NCBI GenBank assembly: GCA_910587075.1 | Contig: CAJUKE010000010.1 | Span: 1-14,237, forward strand | DNA: 14,237 nucleotides | Source: an uncultured Muribaculaceae bacterium | Lineage (GTDB): Bacteria; Bacteroidota; Bacteroidia; Bacteroidales; Muribaculaceae | Direction: 5' to 3' | Translations under genes and position numbers: made by a program | The notes under the pieces: model-generated | Database searches by the model: none | What the model saw: the letters and a program-made list of their open reading frames with translations, nothing else | What the model was told of the DNA's origin: nothing | Part shown: in pieces, positions 6,041 through 14,177 of the stretch | Numbering within the stretch: the stretch's first letter is position 1 | Layout: the number at the start of each line of letters is the position of its first letter

Positions 6041-8029
6041 ATGCCAATGACTGAGGATATTATACGCGAGAATAACGACGACCTGGACTTCGAGCCGGTG
6101 GCCGAGTACGAGCCGGGCTCGGCTGAGTACGGCGAGGAGGATATCAAAACGCTCTCCTGGAACGAGCATATCCGCCTCCGCCCGGGCATGTACATAGGCA
6201 AGCTTGGCGACGGCACCTACAACGACGACGGCATCTACGTTCTGCTCAAGGAGGTGCTCGACAACTCGATCGACGAGTATATGATGGGGTTCGGCAACAA
6301 GATCACCGTGGAGGTACAGGAGGGCACGGTGCGCGTGCGCGACTATGGCCGCGGCGTGCCCTTAGGCAAGATGATCGACGTGGCCTCGAAGATGAACACC
6401 GGCGCTAAGTACGACTCCAAGGCGTTCAAGAAGTCGGTGGGCCTCAACGGCGTCGGCATCAAGGCCGTCAACGCCCTCAGCTCGCGGTTCGTGATCCAGA
6501 GCCACCGCGACGGGCTGACGCGCCGCGCCGAGTTCGCCCGCGGCGAGCTGGTGAGCGAGAGCCCGGAGACCCCCACCGAGGAGCCCAACGGCACCTTCGT
6601 GGAGTTCACTCCCGACAACTCGGTGTTCCGCGACTACAGCTTCAACATGGAGTTCATCGTGACCCTGCTGAAGAACTACACCTACCTCAACACCGGGCTC
6701 GCCATATACCTCAACGGCAAGCGCTATGTGTCGCGCAACGGTCTGCTCGACCTGCTGAAGGCCAATATGACCAAGGAGCCGCTCTACGACATAATCCACC
6801 TCAAAGGTGACGACATCGAGATAGCCCTTACCCACGCCAACCAGTACGGCGAGGAGTATTACTCCTTCGTCAACGGCCAGCACACCACCCAGGGCGGTAC
6901 CCACCTGGCGGCGTTCAAGGACTCCGTGTCGCGCACCATCAAGGAGTATTTCGCCAAGAACTTCGAGTACACCGACATACGCAACGGCATGATAGCCGCC
7001 ATATCCATCAAGGTGGAGGAGCCGATTTTCGAGTCGCAGACCAAGACGAAGCTCGGCTCGCGCGACATGGGACCCGAGGGACCCACGGTGGCCAAGTTCA
7101 TCAGCGACTTCCTCAAAAAGGAACTCGACAACTACCTCCACAAGGACCTCGACACCGCCGAAATAATCCTCAAAAAGATACAGGAGAGCGAGCGCGAGCG
7201 CAAGGCCATGGCGGGCGTCACCAAGATAGCCCGCGAGAGGGCCAAGAAGGTCAACCTACACAATTCCAAGCTCCGCGACTGCCGCGTGCACCTCAACGAC
7301 CCCAAGGGTGACGAGGGGAAGAAGCTCGCGTCGTCGATCTTCATCACCGAGGGTGACTCCGCCTCCGGCTCCATCACGAAGATACGCGACGTGGAGACCC
7401 AGGCCGTGTTCTCGCTCCGGGGCAAGCCGCTCAACTCCTTCGGGCTCACCCGCAAGGTGGTCTACGAGAACGAGGAGTTCAACCTCCTCCAGGCGGCGCT
7501 CAACATCGAGGACGGCATCGACGGCCTCCGCTACAACAATGTGATCATCGCGACAGATGCCGACGTCGACGGGATGCACATACGCCTGCTGCTGCTGACG
7601 TTCTTCCTCCAGTTCTTCCCCGACCTGGTGAAGAAGGGGCACGTCTATGTGCTGCAGACGCCGCTGTTCCGCGTGCGCGACAAGAAGAGCACCCGCCGCA
7701 AAACCTCCGCCAAACCCCGCAAGGGGGGTGCCGAGGAGAAGGAGCAGTCCCGCGACGTGTACTACTGCTACAACGACCAGGAACGCGTCGACGCCATAGC
7801 CGCCTTCGGCGACAACGCCGAGATCACCCGATTCAAAGGCCTGGGTGAAATCTCGCCCGACGAGTTCCGCGGCTTCATCGGGCCCGATATGCGCCTCGAC
7901 CGCGTGACGCTCCGCCGCGAGGACGCCGTCGGCGACCTACTGGAGTTCTACATGGGCAAGAACACCTCCGACCGCCAGACATTCATCATCGACAACCTCG
8001 TGGTCGAGGACGACTCCGAAATCTCCTGA
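6041..8029 (+). CDS. parE: DNA topoisomerase IV subunit B (ParE)
   Basis: The ATPase subunit of topoisomerase IV, a type IIA enzyme that separates linked daughter chromosomes using ATP, in a complex with ParC. In 662 residues it shows the GHKL ATP-binding fold: EVLDNSIDE (71-79), DYGRG (101-105) and the ATP lid GLNGVGIKAVNALS (134-147). The transducer contains HTTQGGTHL (281-289). The TOPRIM domain has EGDSA (437-441) and TDADVDG (505-511), giving the metal-binding acids. The C-terminal RFKGLGE is at 597-603. The N-terminal SWNEHIRLRPGMYIGKLGDG form points to Bacteroidetes ParE over GyrB. A basic linker (KKSTRRKTSAKPRKGG, 548-563) interrupts the TOPRIM-to-tail region. ATG 6041 is used; ATG 6047 would also serve. 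It is the first gene of a run with coaD, five bases on, and an S41 protease. parC is not in the window. Confidence 0.95.
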   Translation: MPMTEDIIRENNDDLDFEPVAEYEPGSAEYGEEDIKTLSWNEHIRLRPGMYIGKLGDGTYNDDGIYVLLKEVLDNSIDEYMMGFGNKITVEVQEGTVRVRDYGRGVPLGKMIDVASKMNTGAKYDSKAFKKSVGLNGVGIKAVNALSSRFVIQSHRDGLTRRAEFARGELVSESPETPTEEPNGTFVEFTPDNSVFRDYSFNMEFIVTLLKNYTYLNTGLAIYLNGKRYVSRNGLLDLLKANMTKEPLYDIIHLKGDDIEIALTHANQYGEEYYSFVNGQHTTQGGTHLAAFKDSVSRTIKEYFAKNFEYTDIRNGMIAAISIKVEEPIFESQTKTKLGSRDMGPEGPTVAKFISDFLKKELDNYLHKDLDTAEIILKKIQESERERKAMAGVTKIARERAKKVNLHNSKLRDCRVHLNDPKGDEGKKLASSIFITEGDSASGSITKIRDVETQAVFSLRGKPLNSFGLTRKVVYENEEFNLLQAALNIEDGIDGLRYNNVIIATDADVDGMHIRLLLLTFFLQFFPDLVKKGHVYVLQTPLFRVRDKKSTRRKTSAKPRKGGAEEKEQSRDVYYCYNDQERVDAIAAFGDNAEITRFKGLGEISPDEFRGFIGPDMRLDRVTLRREDAVGDLLEFYMGKNTSDRQTFIIDNLVVEDDSEIS

Positions 8030-8034
8030 CCGAT

Positions 8035-8475
8035 ATGGGACGCTGTGGATTTTTCGGGGGGTCGTTCGACCCGTTCACGGTGGCGCATAAGTCGGTGGTC
8101 GACCGCGCGCTGCCTCTGTTCTCGCGGTTGGTGATCGGGGTGGGGGTGAACACCGCAAAACGCCCCTGGCAGCCGGTAGAGGAGCGCTTAGAGGCGATAC
8201 GCCGCCTGTACGCCGCCGACCCGAGGGTGGAGGTGGTGGCCTATGACGACCTCACCGTCGACGCCGCGCGGCGCCACGGGGCCGATTTCCTTCTCCGCGG
8301 GGCCCGCACCGTGGCCGACTTCGAGTATGAACGCTCGCTGGCCGACATCAACCGCAACCTTTCGGGGCTGGAATCTGTTCTTATTTATACATTGCCCGAA
8401 CACGCGGCGATCAGTTCCTCGATGGTGCGCGAGCTGGCGGCTTTCGGCCGCGACATCTCGCCCTATATCCCGTAA
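8035..8475 (+). CDS. coaD: Phosphopantetheine adenylyltransferase (CoaD)
   Basis: Transfers an adenylyl group from ATP to 4'-phosphopantetheine, giving dephospho-CoA in the fourth step of coenzyme A synthesis; cytoplasmic, normally a hexamer. The 146-residue length fits the family. It belongs to the nucleotidyltransferase superfamily: GGSFDPFTVAH (8-18) carries the (H/T)xGH motif as TVAH, with alanine in place of the usual glycine. Other conserved parts are K42, LRGAR (87-91), DFEYERSLADINRNL (95-109) and ISSSMVRE (126-133). The segment LADINRNLSGLESVLIYT is typical of Bacteroidetes CoaD. It starts five bases after the parE stop, so it is almost certainly co-transcribed and perhaps translationally coupled. 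The start ATG gives the right N-terminus with no room for extension. Confidence 0.94.
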   Translation: MGRCGFFGGSFDPFTVAHKSVVDRALPLFSRLVIGVGVNTAKRPWQPVEERLEAIRRLYAADPRVEVVAYDDLTVDAARRHGADFLLRGARTVADFEYERSLADINRNLSGLESVLIYTLPEHAAISSSMVRELAAFGRDISPYIP

Positions 8476-8496
8476 AACCCTTTCAGACACACGACA

Positions 8497-10122
8497 ATGA
8501 GAAAATTCATCATAGCGGCGGCCTCCCTGGTCGCTACCTCGGCGGCTTTCGGCCAGTTCTTTTTCCAGCGCGCTCCCCAGGAGCCTCCCCAGATGCAGCC
8601 GGCGCAGAAACTCGGCTACGCCGAAAAGATTATTGAGACTTACTATGTGGATACGGTCAACACCGACCGCCTGGTACAGGACGCCATAGTCGCGATGCTG
8701 AAGAACCTCGACCCCCACTCGACTTACTCCGATCCGGAGGAGACCAAGGAGCTCACCCAGCCGCTCGAAGGTAACTTCTCGGGCATCGGGGTGCAGTTCA
8801 ATATGCTCAACGACACGCTGTTCGTGATCCAGACCACCTCCGGGGGACCCTCGGAGAAGGTCGGCATACTCCCGGGCGACCGCATACTACAGGCGGGCGA
8901 CTCGGTGATTTCCGGCGTGAAGAGTCCCAACTCGCGCATTCTCAAGATACTCCGCGGCCCCAAGGGTACGAGGGTCAACCTCAAGGTGCTCCGCAAGGGT
9001 GTCGAGGAGCCGATCGTGTTCTCCGTGGTGCGCGACGACATACCCATCTACTCGGTCGATGCCGCCTATATGGCCGACCCGGAGACGGGCTACATACGCA
9101 TCTCACGCTTCGCCGAGGAGACCGCCGCGGAGTTCGACAAGGCTTTCTTCGATCTCAAGAAGCAGGGCATGAAGAATCTTATAGTCGACCTGGAGGATAA
9201 CGGCGGCGGGTACCTCGGGGCCGCCCACGAGCTCGCGTCGCGCTTTCTGCGCCGGGGCGACCTTGTGGTGTACACCGACGGGCCCCAGACGGGCACGCAG
9301 GTCTACGGCGCGCAGCGCGACGGCTACTTCCTCGACGGGCGTCTGGTGGTAACGGTCAACCAGTATTCCGCCTCAGCCTCGGAGATTACCGCCGGTGCCG
9401 TGCAGGACAATGACCGCGGCCTCGTCGTTGGTCGCCGCACCTTCGGCAAGGGGCTTGTGCAGCGCCCGTTCCCCTTCCCCGACGGCTCGATGATACGCCT
9501 CACGGTGTCGAAATACTACACCCCCTCGGGACGCTGCATACAGAAGCCCTACACCCCGGGCGACGAGGATGAGTACCGCGCCGATATTCTGCACCGCTAC
9601 CAGTCGGGCGAATTCTCCTCGGCCGATTCCATCCACTTCCCCGACTCGCTCCGCTTCGAGACCCTCCGCAACCACCGCCCGGTGTACGCCGCCGGGGGCA
9701 TAATGCCCGACCTCTTCGTGCCGATCGACACCACGGCCTACTCCGACTATTACCGCGACCTGGTGGCCAAGGGGATTATCAACCGCTACTGCATAACCTA
9801 CGTCGACGATAACCGCAAGGAGCTGAAACGGGAGTACCCGACCGAGCGCGCCTTCCTCGACAACTTCCGCGTGAAGCCCGAAATGATGCGCACGATAGTG
9901 GAGATGGGGGTTGCCGACAGCGTCAAGTACAACGATGATGAGTTCAACCGCTCCCGCCCGATGATGGAGACCATCGTCAAGGGTATAATAGGGCGCGACC
10001 TCTTCGAGACCTCCACCTACTTCAAGGTGGTCAACCCCGTGCTGAGTCCGACGTACCGCGAGGCCCTTGACCTCATCAACGACCGAGAGCGCTACTCGCG
10101 CCTCCTCCGCGGCGAGTCCTGA
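8497..10122 (+). CDS. S41 family C-terminal processing peptidase (CtpA/Prc type)
   Basis: A 541-residue exported serine protease that cleaves near C-termini of envelope proteins, acting in the periplasm. Residues 1-19 look like a signal peptide (MRKFIIAAASLVATSAAFG) with no lipobox. A PDZ domain spans roughly 92-170 (GNFSGIGVQF, then GILPGDRILQAGD). The peptidase core contains DLEDNGGG (231-238), then SASASE (291-296) and RTFGKGLVQ (314-322). By alignment with E. coli Prc (S430/K455), the catalytic dyad is S293 and K318, spaced by the same 25 residues, so it looks active. About 190 residues follow the core and are probably helical. It lies 21 bases after coaD with no promoter or terminator between them. 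Its substrate is unknown. Confidence 0.93.
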   Translation: MRKFIIAAASLVATSAAFGQFFFQRAPQEPPQMQPAQKLGYAEKIIETYYVDTVNTDRLVQDAIVAMLKNLDPHSTYSDPEETKELTQPLEGNFSGIGVQFNMLNDTLFVIQTTSGGPSEKVGILPGDRILQAGDSVISGVKSPNSRILKILRGPKGTRVNLKVLRKGVEEPIVFSVVRDDIPIYSVDAAYMADPETGYIRISRFAEETAAEFDKAFFDLKKQGMKNLIVDLEDNGGGYLGAAHELASRFLRRGDLVVYTDGPQTGTQVYGAQRDGYFLDGRLVVTVNQYSASASEITAGAVQDNDRGLVVGRRTFGKGLVQRPFPFPDGSMIRLTVSKYYTPSGRCIQKPYTPGDEDEYRADILHRYQSGEFSSADSIHFPDSLRFETLRNHRPVYAAGGIMPDLFVPIDTTAYSDYYRDLVAKGIINRYCITYVDDNRKELKREYPTERAFLDNFRVKPEMMRTIVEMGVADSVKYNDDEFNRSRPMMETIVKGIIGRDLFETSTYFKVVNPVLSPTYREALDLINDRERYSRLLRGES

Positions 10123-10212
10123 CAATCAATGGCCGCTAATATCCGGCGTATGGCAATATTCTGCCGCTTAGGCATTGTCATAAGTCCCCGGTCAAAGTTC
10201 GTTAGCCCCGAT

Positions 10213-10299
10213 TTGTAGGGACGTGCCTTCGGGACGTTGCATTGTAGGGACGTGCCTTCGGGACGTTGCATTGTAGGGACGTGCCTTCGGCACGTTGCA
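10213..10299 (+). repeat. Three 29-bp tandem repeats with internal palindrome (REP-like)
   Basis: Three units (10213-10241, 10242-10270, 10271-10299) read TTGTAGGGACGTGCCTTCGG followed by GACGTTGCA; the third differs by one base (CACGTTGCA). That change makes its centre ACGTGCC-TTC-GGCACGT (10279-10295) a perfect hairpin, whereas units 1 and 2 have one mismatch in the stem. They sit between the convergent S41 peptidase and MATE genes, a usual place for REP-type elements. The rest of 10123-10381 shows no gene. Confidence 0.88.
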
Positions 10300-10339
10300 A
10301 AGGCGTGAGCGGTTTGCATGACGATGGGAATCCAATCTG

Positions 10340-10362
10340 ACATGCCAAAGGCATGTCCCTAC
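10340..10362 (-). repeat. Inverted, diverged copy of the REP-like hairpin
   Basis: Read on the minus strand this is GTAGGGACATGCCTTTGGCATGT, related to GTAGGGACGTGCCTTCGGCACGT of the tandem array. The stem differences are paired (G-C changed to A-T on both arms), so the hairpin at 10340-10356 stays perfect. It begins 20 bases past the MATE stop codon on that gene's strand. Confidence 0.82.
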
Positions 10363-10381
10363 GCGCGGTTAGGGGCATCAG

Positions 10382-11671
10382 TCAGGCACCGCGGGGGTAG
10401 AGGATGGTCTGCAGCAGTGTGCGGGCCAGCAGATAGGAGGCGAAGGCGAGCCACAGGGCGTGGTTGCCGAGACTCGGGGTGAGGAGCGCCTGTAGGATGA
10501 AGAACACGAGCGTGGCTCCCGCCATGCTCAGCAGTAGGCGGCGCGTGAGCGTGGCGCCGATGTACACCCCGTCCCACACGAAGGCTCCGAAGCCGCATAG
10601 AGGTACGCTGACGGCCCACAGGGCGTAGTCGCGCCCGGCGGTGAGCACCGCGGGGTCGGTGGCGAGCACTCCCATGAACCATTCCCCTCCGGCAAAGTAG
10701 AGCGCGGTGAATATGAGCGCGAGGGCGAATCCCCAGCCCATCGTTGCCTTCACGGTGGCGCGGAGTGACGCTCGGTCGCCGGCGCCGGTGAACCGGCCCG
10801 CGAGGGCCTCGGCTGCGAACGCGAAGCCGTCCATCACATACGAGAACAGAAGGAAGAGCTGCATCAGCAGGGTGTTTACGGCGAGCACCACCGAGCCTTG
10901 CGACGCGCCCGAGCGGGTGAACCACATCGTCACGGCCATCAGGCAGACGGTGCGCAGCATCACGTCGAAGTTAACCTTGAAGAAGCGTTTGAGCTCGTCC
11001 CAGCGGGCTATCTCCCTCCAGGAGGAGCGCCCGAGGCGGTAGCGCCGGAGGAAGAGGAGCGAGGCCACCAGGCCGCTCCACTGGGCTATGAGTGTGCCGC
11101 ATGCCACCCCCTCGATGCCGAGGCGGAAACCGTAGACGAGCGTCAGGCTGGCGGCGATATTGGTGATGTTGACCACCAGCGAGGTCCACATAAGCACCTT
11201 TGAGTTCTGCATGCCGAGAAACCATCCCGACAGGGCGTAAGTCGCGAGCATCGCGGGCGCGCCGTAAATCAATATGCGGAAGTAGCGGCTCGCGAGCGCC
11301 GCGGCGTGCGGGTCGGGGTCGGCGAGCCATAGGAGCGCCCACTCCAGGGGGCGCTGCAGCAGAATGAGCGCCAGCGAGGCCCCGAGGGCCACCACCAGCG
11401 AGCGGCTAAGAATAAGCCCCTGGGCGCGGGTGTCGGCGGCTCCGCAGGCCTGCCCCGCGAGCCCCGAGGTTCCGGCCCGGAGGAAGGAAAAGAACCAGTA
11501 GACCATGTTGAACATCACGCTCCCCACGGCTATGGCGGCAATAAACACGGCGCTCCCCATATGCCCCACTATGGCCGTGTCGACCAGCCCCAGGAGGGGC
11601 GTGGTGACGTTGGCCGCGATGGAGGGTATGGCGAGCGCCAGTATTTTCCTGTTAAGACTGGAAAGCCGCAT
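10382..11671 (-). CDS. MATE family multidrug/toxin exporter (DinF-like)
   Basis: A 429-residue integral membrane antiporter of the MATE family, which exports drugs or toxic compounds in exchange for Na+ or H+. The N-terminus LALAIPSIAANVTTPLLGLV followed by DTAIVGHMG is the characteristic MATE opening, closest in style to the DinF branch. Hydrophobic segments run through the whole length, fitting about 12 helices. The internal duplication expected of the family is suggested by the second half beginning near WDELKRFFKVN. The ATG overlaps the stop of the upstream OPT gene by one base (TGATG), implying translational coupling. The substrate cannot be read from the sequence. It is slightly short for the family but has no visible break. 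Confidence 0.92.
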   Translation of the reverse strand: MRLSSLNRKILALAIPSIAANVTTPLLGLVDTAIVGHMGSAVFIAAIAVGSVMFNMVYWFFSFLRAGTSGLAGQACGAADTRAQGLILSRSLVVALGASLALILLQRPLEWALLWLADPDPHAAALASRYFRILIYGAPAMLATYALSGWFLGMQNSKVLMWTSLVVNITNIAASLTLVYGFRLGIEGVACGTLIAQWSGLVASLLFLRRYRLGRSSWREIARWDELKRFFKVNFDVMLRTVCLMAVTMWFTRSGASQGSVVLAVNTLLMQLFLLFSYVMDGFAFAAEALAGRFTGAGDRASLRATVKATMGWGFALALIFTALYFAGGEWFMGVLATDPAVLTAGRDYALWAVSVPLCGFGAFVWDGVYIGATLTRRLLLSMAGATLVFFILQALLTPSLGNHALWLAFASYLLARTLLQTILYPRGA

Positions 11672-13677
11672 CAGAGCTTTTTGGCCTTCAGGCTGTCGAA
11701 GTAGAGGTAGGCGATCAGCAGGGCGTAGGCTACGACTCCGAGAATCTGGAGAGTGGTGACGGGGAGGCCGCAGACGTACTCAAAGCCGAAGAAACGGGTG
11801 AGGGCGGCGAACACGCCGAAGAGGGCGCCGCCGGCGATCAGGCCGGAGGAGATGAGGGTGCCGCGGTCGCGACGCGCGTTGTTGACGGCCTCATCCTTGG
11901 AGCTGTGGCTCACGAAGTAGGCGATAGCGCCACCCACGAGCAGCGGGGTGTTGAGCGACAGGGGGATGAACATGCCCAGGCAGAAGGCGAGGGCGGGAAC
12001 GCCGAGCCAGTTGAGGAGCAGGGCGAGCACCACGCCGGTCATATAGAGAATCCAGGGGGTCTCGCCGCCCATCATCAGCGGCTCGATAACCTTGGCCATG
12101 GCGTTGGCCTGGGGAGCCACTAGGGCGTTGGGGCCCGAGAATCCGTAAACGTCGTTGAGCACCAGGATCACGCCCCCGACGGTGGCGGCGGAAACGAGTG
12201 TGCCGAGGAATTTCCACTGCTCCTGTTTCTTAGGGGTGGTGCCGAGCCAGTAGCCCACCTTGAGGTCGGTGACGAAGCCGCCGGCCATGGAGAGGGCGGT
12301 GCAGACGACGCCGCCGATTACCATCGATGCAACGATGCCCGATGTGCCCTTGAGGCCGATGCCCACGAAGATGGCGGAGGCCACGATGAGGGTCATGAGG
12401 GTCATGCCCGAAACGGGGTTGGAGCCCACAATCGCGATGGCGTTGGCCGCCACGGTGGTGAAAAGGAAGGCGATGAAGATTACCACTACCCAGGCCACGA
12501 GCGCCTGCCACCAGTTGTGGATCACTCCGAATTGGAAGAAGAGGAGCACGGCCACCAGGGCGATGGCGATGAAGAACACGATGTGCTTCATCGAGATGTC
12601 GAGCTGCCAGCGCACGGGCTTCTCAGCCGAGGCGGCGCCACCCTTAAACTCACGTCCGGCGAGGCCGACGGCCTGGCGGATGATGGGCCACGACTTCACG
12701 ATGCCGATCACGCCGGCCATAGCGATGCCGCCGATGCCGATCATGCGGGCGTAGTTGCTGAAAATCTCCTGCGAGGAGAGGGCGGCGAGTTCGGCGTTGC
12801 CGTAGGTGCCCATCAGAGGTATGATCACCCACCACACGAAGAGCGATCCGGCGGTGATGATGAAGGCGTATCGGAGGCCGATGATGTAGCCCAGGCCGAG
12901 CACTGCGGCGCCGGTGTTGCAGCTGAGCACCAGGCGGGTTTTCTCCTCGATGGCCGCGCCCCAGGAGGTGAGGGTGGTGTTGAGGGTTCCTGCCCAGAAA
13001 CCGAAGGTCTCGACAATGTAGTCGTAGAGACCGCCGATGAGCGAGGCGATTACCAGGGTCTTGGCCTGTCCACCCCCTTCAGCGGCCTTGGAGGAGGCCC
13101 CGGAGGCGAGCACCTGGGTGGTGGCGGTGGCTTCGGGGAAGGGGTATTTGCCGTGCATATCCTTCACGAAATACTTGCGGAAGGGGATGAAGAAGAGGAT
13201 TCCCAGCACACCCCCGAGCAGCGAGCTGAGGAAAATCTGGAAGAAGTTGACAGTGATTTCGGGGTAGGTGTCCTGGAGGATGTAGAGCGCGGGGAGGGTG
13301 AAGATGGCGCCCGCCACGATCACGCCGGAGCACGCGCCGATCGACTGGATTATGACGTTCTGCCCCAGGGCGTTCTTCTTGCCCAGGGCGCCGGAAAGGC
13401 CGACGGCGATAATCGCGATGGGGATCGCGGCCTCGAACACCTGGCCGACCTTGAGGCCCAGGTAGGCTGCCGCGGCGGAGAAAATCACGCAGAGCACCAG
13501 GCCCATGATCACGGAGTAGGGGGTAACTTCGGCATATTCGCGCGCCGGATGCATCATCGGGCGGAACTGCTCGTCGGCGGCAAGCTCGCGGAAAGCGTTT
13601 TCCGGGAGCTCCGCGGGGTCGGCGTCCTGCCAGACACCCTCGACCTTCGAGGTCGGAATCTTACTGTTCTTTTCCAT
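11671..13677 (-). CDS. OPT family oligopeptide transporter
   Basis: A 668-residue inner-membrane transporter of the OPT superfamily. In bacteria these are proposed to import small peptides, or metal-chelator complexes as in the YSL branch. Residues 1-52 are cytoplasmic. Hydrophobic segments then alternate to the C-terminus (about 14-16 expected). Family blocks seen are AAAAYLGLKVGQVFEAAIPI (68-87), GKYPFPEATAT (176-186), NPVSGMTLMTL (420-430) and GGFVTDLKVGYWLGTTPKKQ (466-485). Full length with no frameshift. It lies 32 bases after the ssb stop and overlaps the MATE gene, so the three probably form one minus-strand transcription unit. Pairing an importer with an exporter might link uptake to efflux, but this is inference. 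A long open frame on the opposite strand (12517-13782) is an artefact of GC-rich codons. Confidence 0.93.
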   Translation of the reverse strand: MEKNSKIPTSKVEGVWQDADPAELPENAFRELAADEQFRPMMHPAREYAEVTPYSVIMGLVLCVIFSAAAAYLGLKVGQVFEAAIPIAIIAVGLSGALGKKNALGQNVIIQSIGACSGVIVAGAIFTLPALYILQDTYPEITVNFFQIFLSSLLGGVLGILFFIPFRKYFVKDMHGKYPFPEATATTQVLASGASSKAAEGGGQAKTLVIASLIGGLYDYIVETFGFWAGTLNTTLTSWGAAIEEKTRLVLSCNTGAAVLGLGYIIGLRYAFIITAGSLFVWWVIIPLMGTYGNAELAALSSQEIFSNYARMIGIGGIAMAGVIGIVKSWPIIRQAVGLAGREFKGGAASAEKPVRWQLDISMKHIVFFIAIALVAVLLFFQFGVIHNWWQALVAWVVVIFIAFLFTTVAANAIAIVGSNPVSGMTLMTLIVASAIFVGIGLKGTSGIVASMVIGGVVCTALSMAGGFVTDLKVGYWLGTTPKKQEQWKFLGTLVSAATVGGVILVLNDVYGFSGPNALVAPQANAMAKVIEPLMMGGETPWILYMTGVVLALLLNWLGVPALAFCLGMFIPLSLNTPLLVGGAIAYFVSHSSKDEAVNNARRDRGTLISSGLIAGGALFGVFAALTRFFGFEYVCGLPVTTLQILGVVAYALLIAYLYFDSLKAKKL

Positions 13678-13709
13678 TTAAGGTTATGGCGGATAGATGG
13701 TTGTTGTTG

Positions 13710-14078
13710 TCATGGGGTTGGCGCGGCCGCTGATGGCCGGGCGGCGCAGGGGCGCGAGAGAATGTCGAATGAGTCGACGTAGATTTCCGTCACCTGGTGT
13801 TTGATGGTGTTTCGGTCCTCCCATACGCGAGTCCGGAGCTTCCCTTCGATGTAAAGCTTGGTGCCCCGCGAGATGTAGCGCTCGGCGGTTTCGGCGGCGG
13901 GTCCCCACATCACGATGCGGTGCCACTCGGTGCGCTCGGGACCCTGCCGGCCGTCGGGGAGCCTCACCCCCGGCTCGTTGGTGGCCAGGGAGAAAGTCGC
14001 CAGCGGGCGGGAGTCGATGTAGGAAATCTGCGGGTCGCTCCCCACATTCCCCACGAGAATCACTTTGTTGACTGACAT
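13710..14078 (-). CDS. ssb: Single-stranded DNA-binding protein lacking the acidic tip
   Basis: A 122-residue SSB that protects single-stranded DNA in replication and repair, normally as a tetramer. Residues 1-107 form the OB fold: MSVNKVILVGNVGSDPQ at the N-terminus, ATFSLATNE (27-35), TEWHRIVMWG (50-59), LYIEGKLRTRVWED (75-88) and VTEIYVDSFDIL (96-107). ATG 14078 is used because MSVNKVILVGNVG is the family start; the frame extends upstream but that part has no SSB character and runs into the terminator. After the fold come only 15 residues, SRPCAARPSAAAPTP, then TGA. The usual acidic DDDLPF-like tip, which recruits partner proteins, is absent, and no other frame at the 3' end encodes it. 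This may be a second, specialised SSB or a degraded tail. No TAnnTTTG promoter is seen upstream. Confidence 0.88.
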   Translation of the reverse strand: MSVNKVILVGNVGSDPQISYIDSRPLATFSLATNEPGVRLPDGRQGPERTEWHRIVMWGPAAETAERYISRGTKLYIEGKLRTRVWEDRNTIKHQVTEIYVDSFDILSRPCAARPSAAAPTP

Positions 14079-14127
14079 AGCTACTGCTTTTTTTGGGGGG
14101 ATGCCGGAGGGTGATGGGGCCCTCTTG

Positions 14128-14166
14128 AAAAAGAAAGCAAGCAATCAGCCGGGGCTGACTGCTTGC
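14128..14166 (-). terminator. Rho-independent terminator after tRNA-Gly
   Basis: On the minus strand GCAAGCAGTCAGCC pairs with GGCTGATTGCTTGC (plus 14137-14150 with 14153-14166), 14 positions with one mismatch. It is followed by TTTCTTTTTC (plus 14127-14136). It ends the tRNA transcript, so ssb probably needs its own promoter or read-through. Confidence 0.85.
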
Positions 14167-14177
14167 AAAGTCATCGG

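Noticed and set aside
6362..7141. Long minus-strand frame inside parE
   Set aside because: Antisense shadow of a conserved gene; repetitive Val/Gly/Leu/His composition and no family resemblance.
9373..10125. 250-codon minus-strand frame inside the S41 peptidase gene
   Set aside because: Same type of GC-driven shadow, opposite a gene with intact catalytic motifs.
10120..10180. TGACAAT/ATTGTCA inverted repeat after the S41 peptidase as a terminator
   Set aside because: The stem is only 7 bp, the loop is 47 bases and no T-run follows.
10213..10299. Tandem repeats as a CRISPR array
   Set aside because: The 29-bp units are directly adjacent with no spacers, and no cas genes are present.
12517..13782. 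Open frame of 421 codons on the plus strand opposite the OPT transporter gene
   Set aside because: It lies wholly antisense to a clear OPT transporter. Its translation is Gly/Glu/Asp/His-rich in the manner of reversed GC-rich codons, with no domain or promoter.
14079..14144. N-terminal extension of ssb by 22 residues
   Set aside because: The extension is encoded within the T-rich tail and hairpin of the tRNA terminator, and the SSB family begins at MSVNKV.
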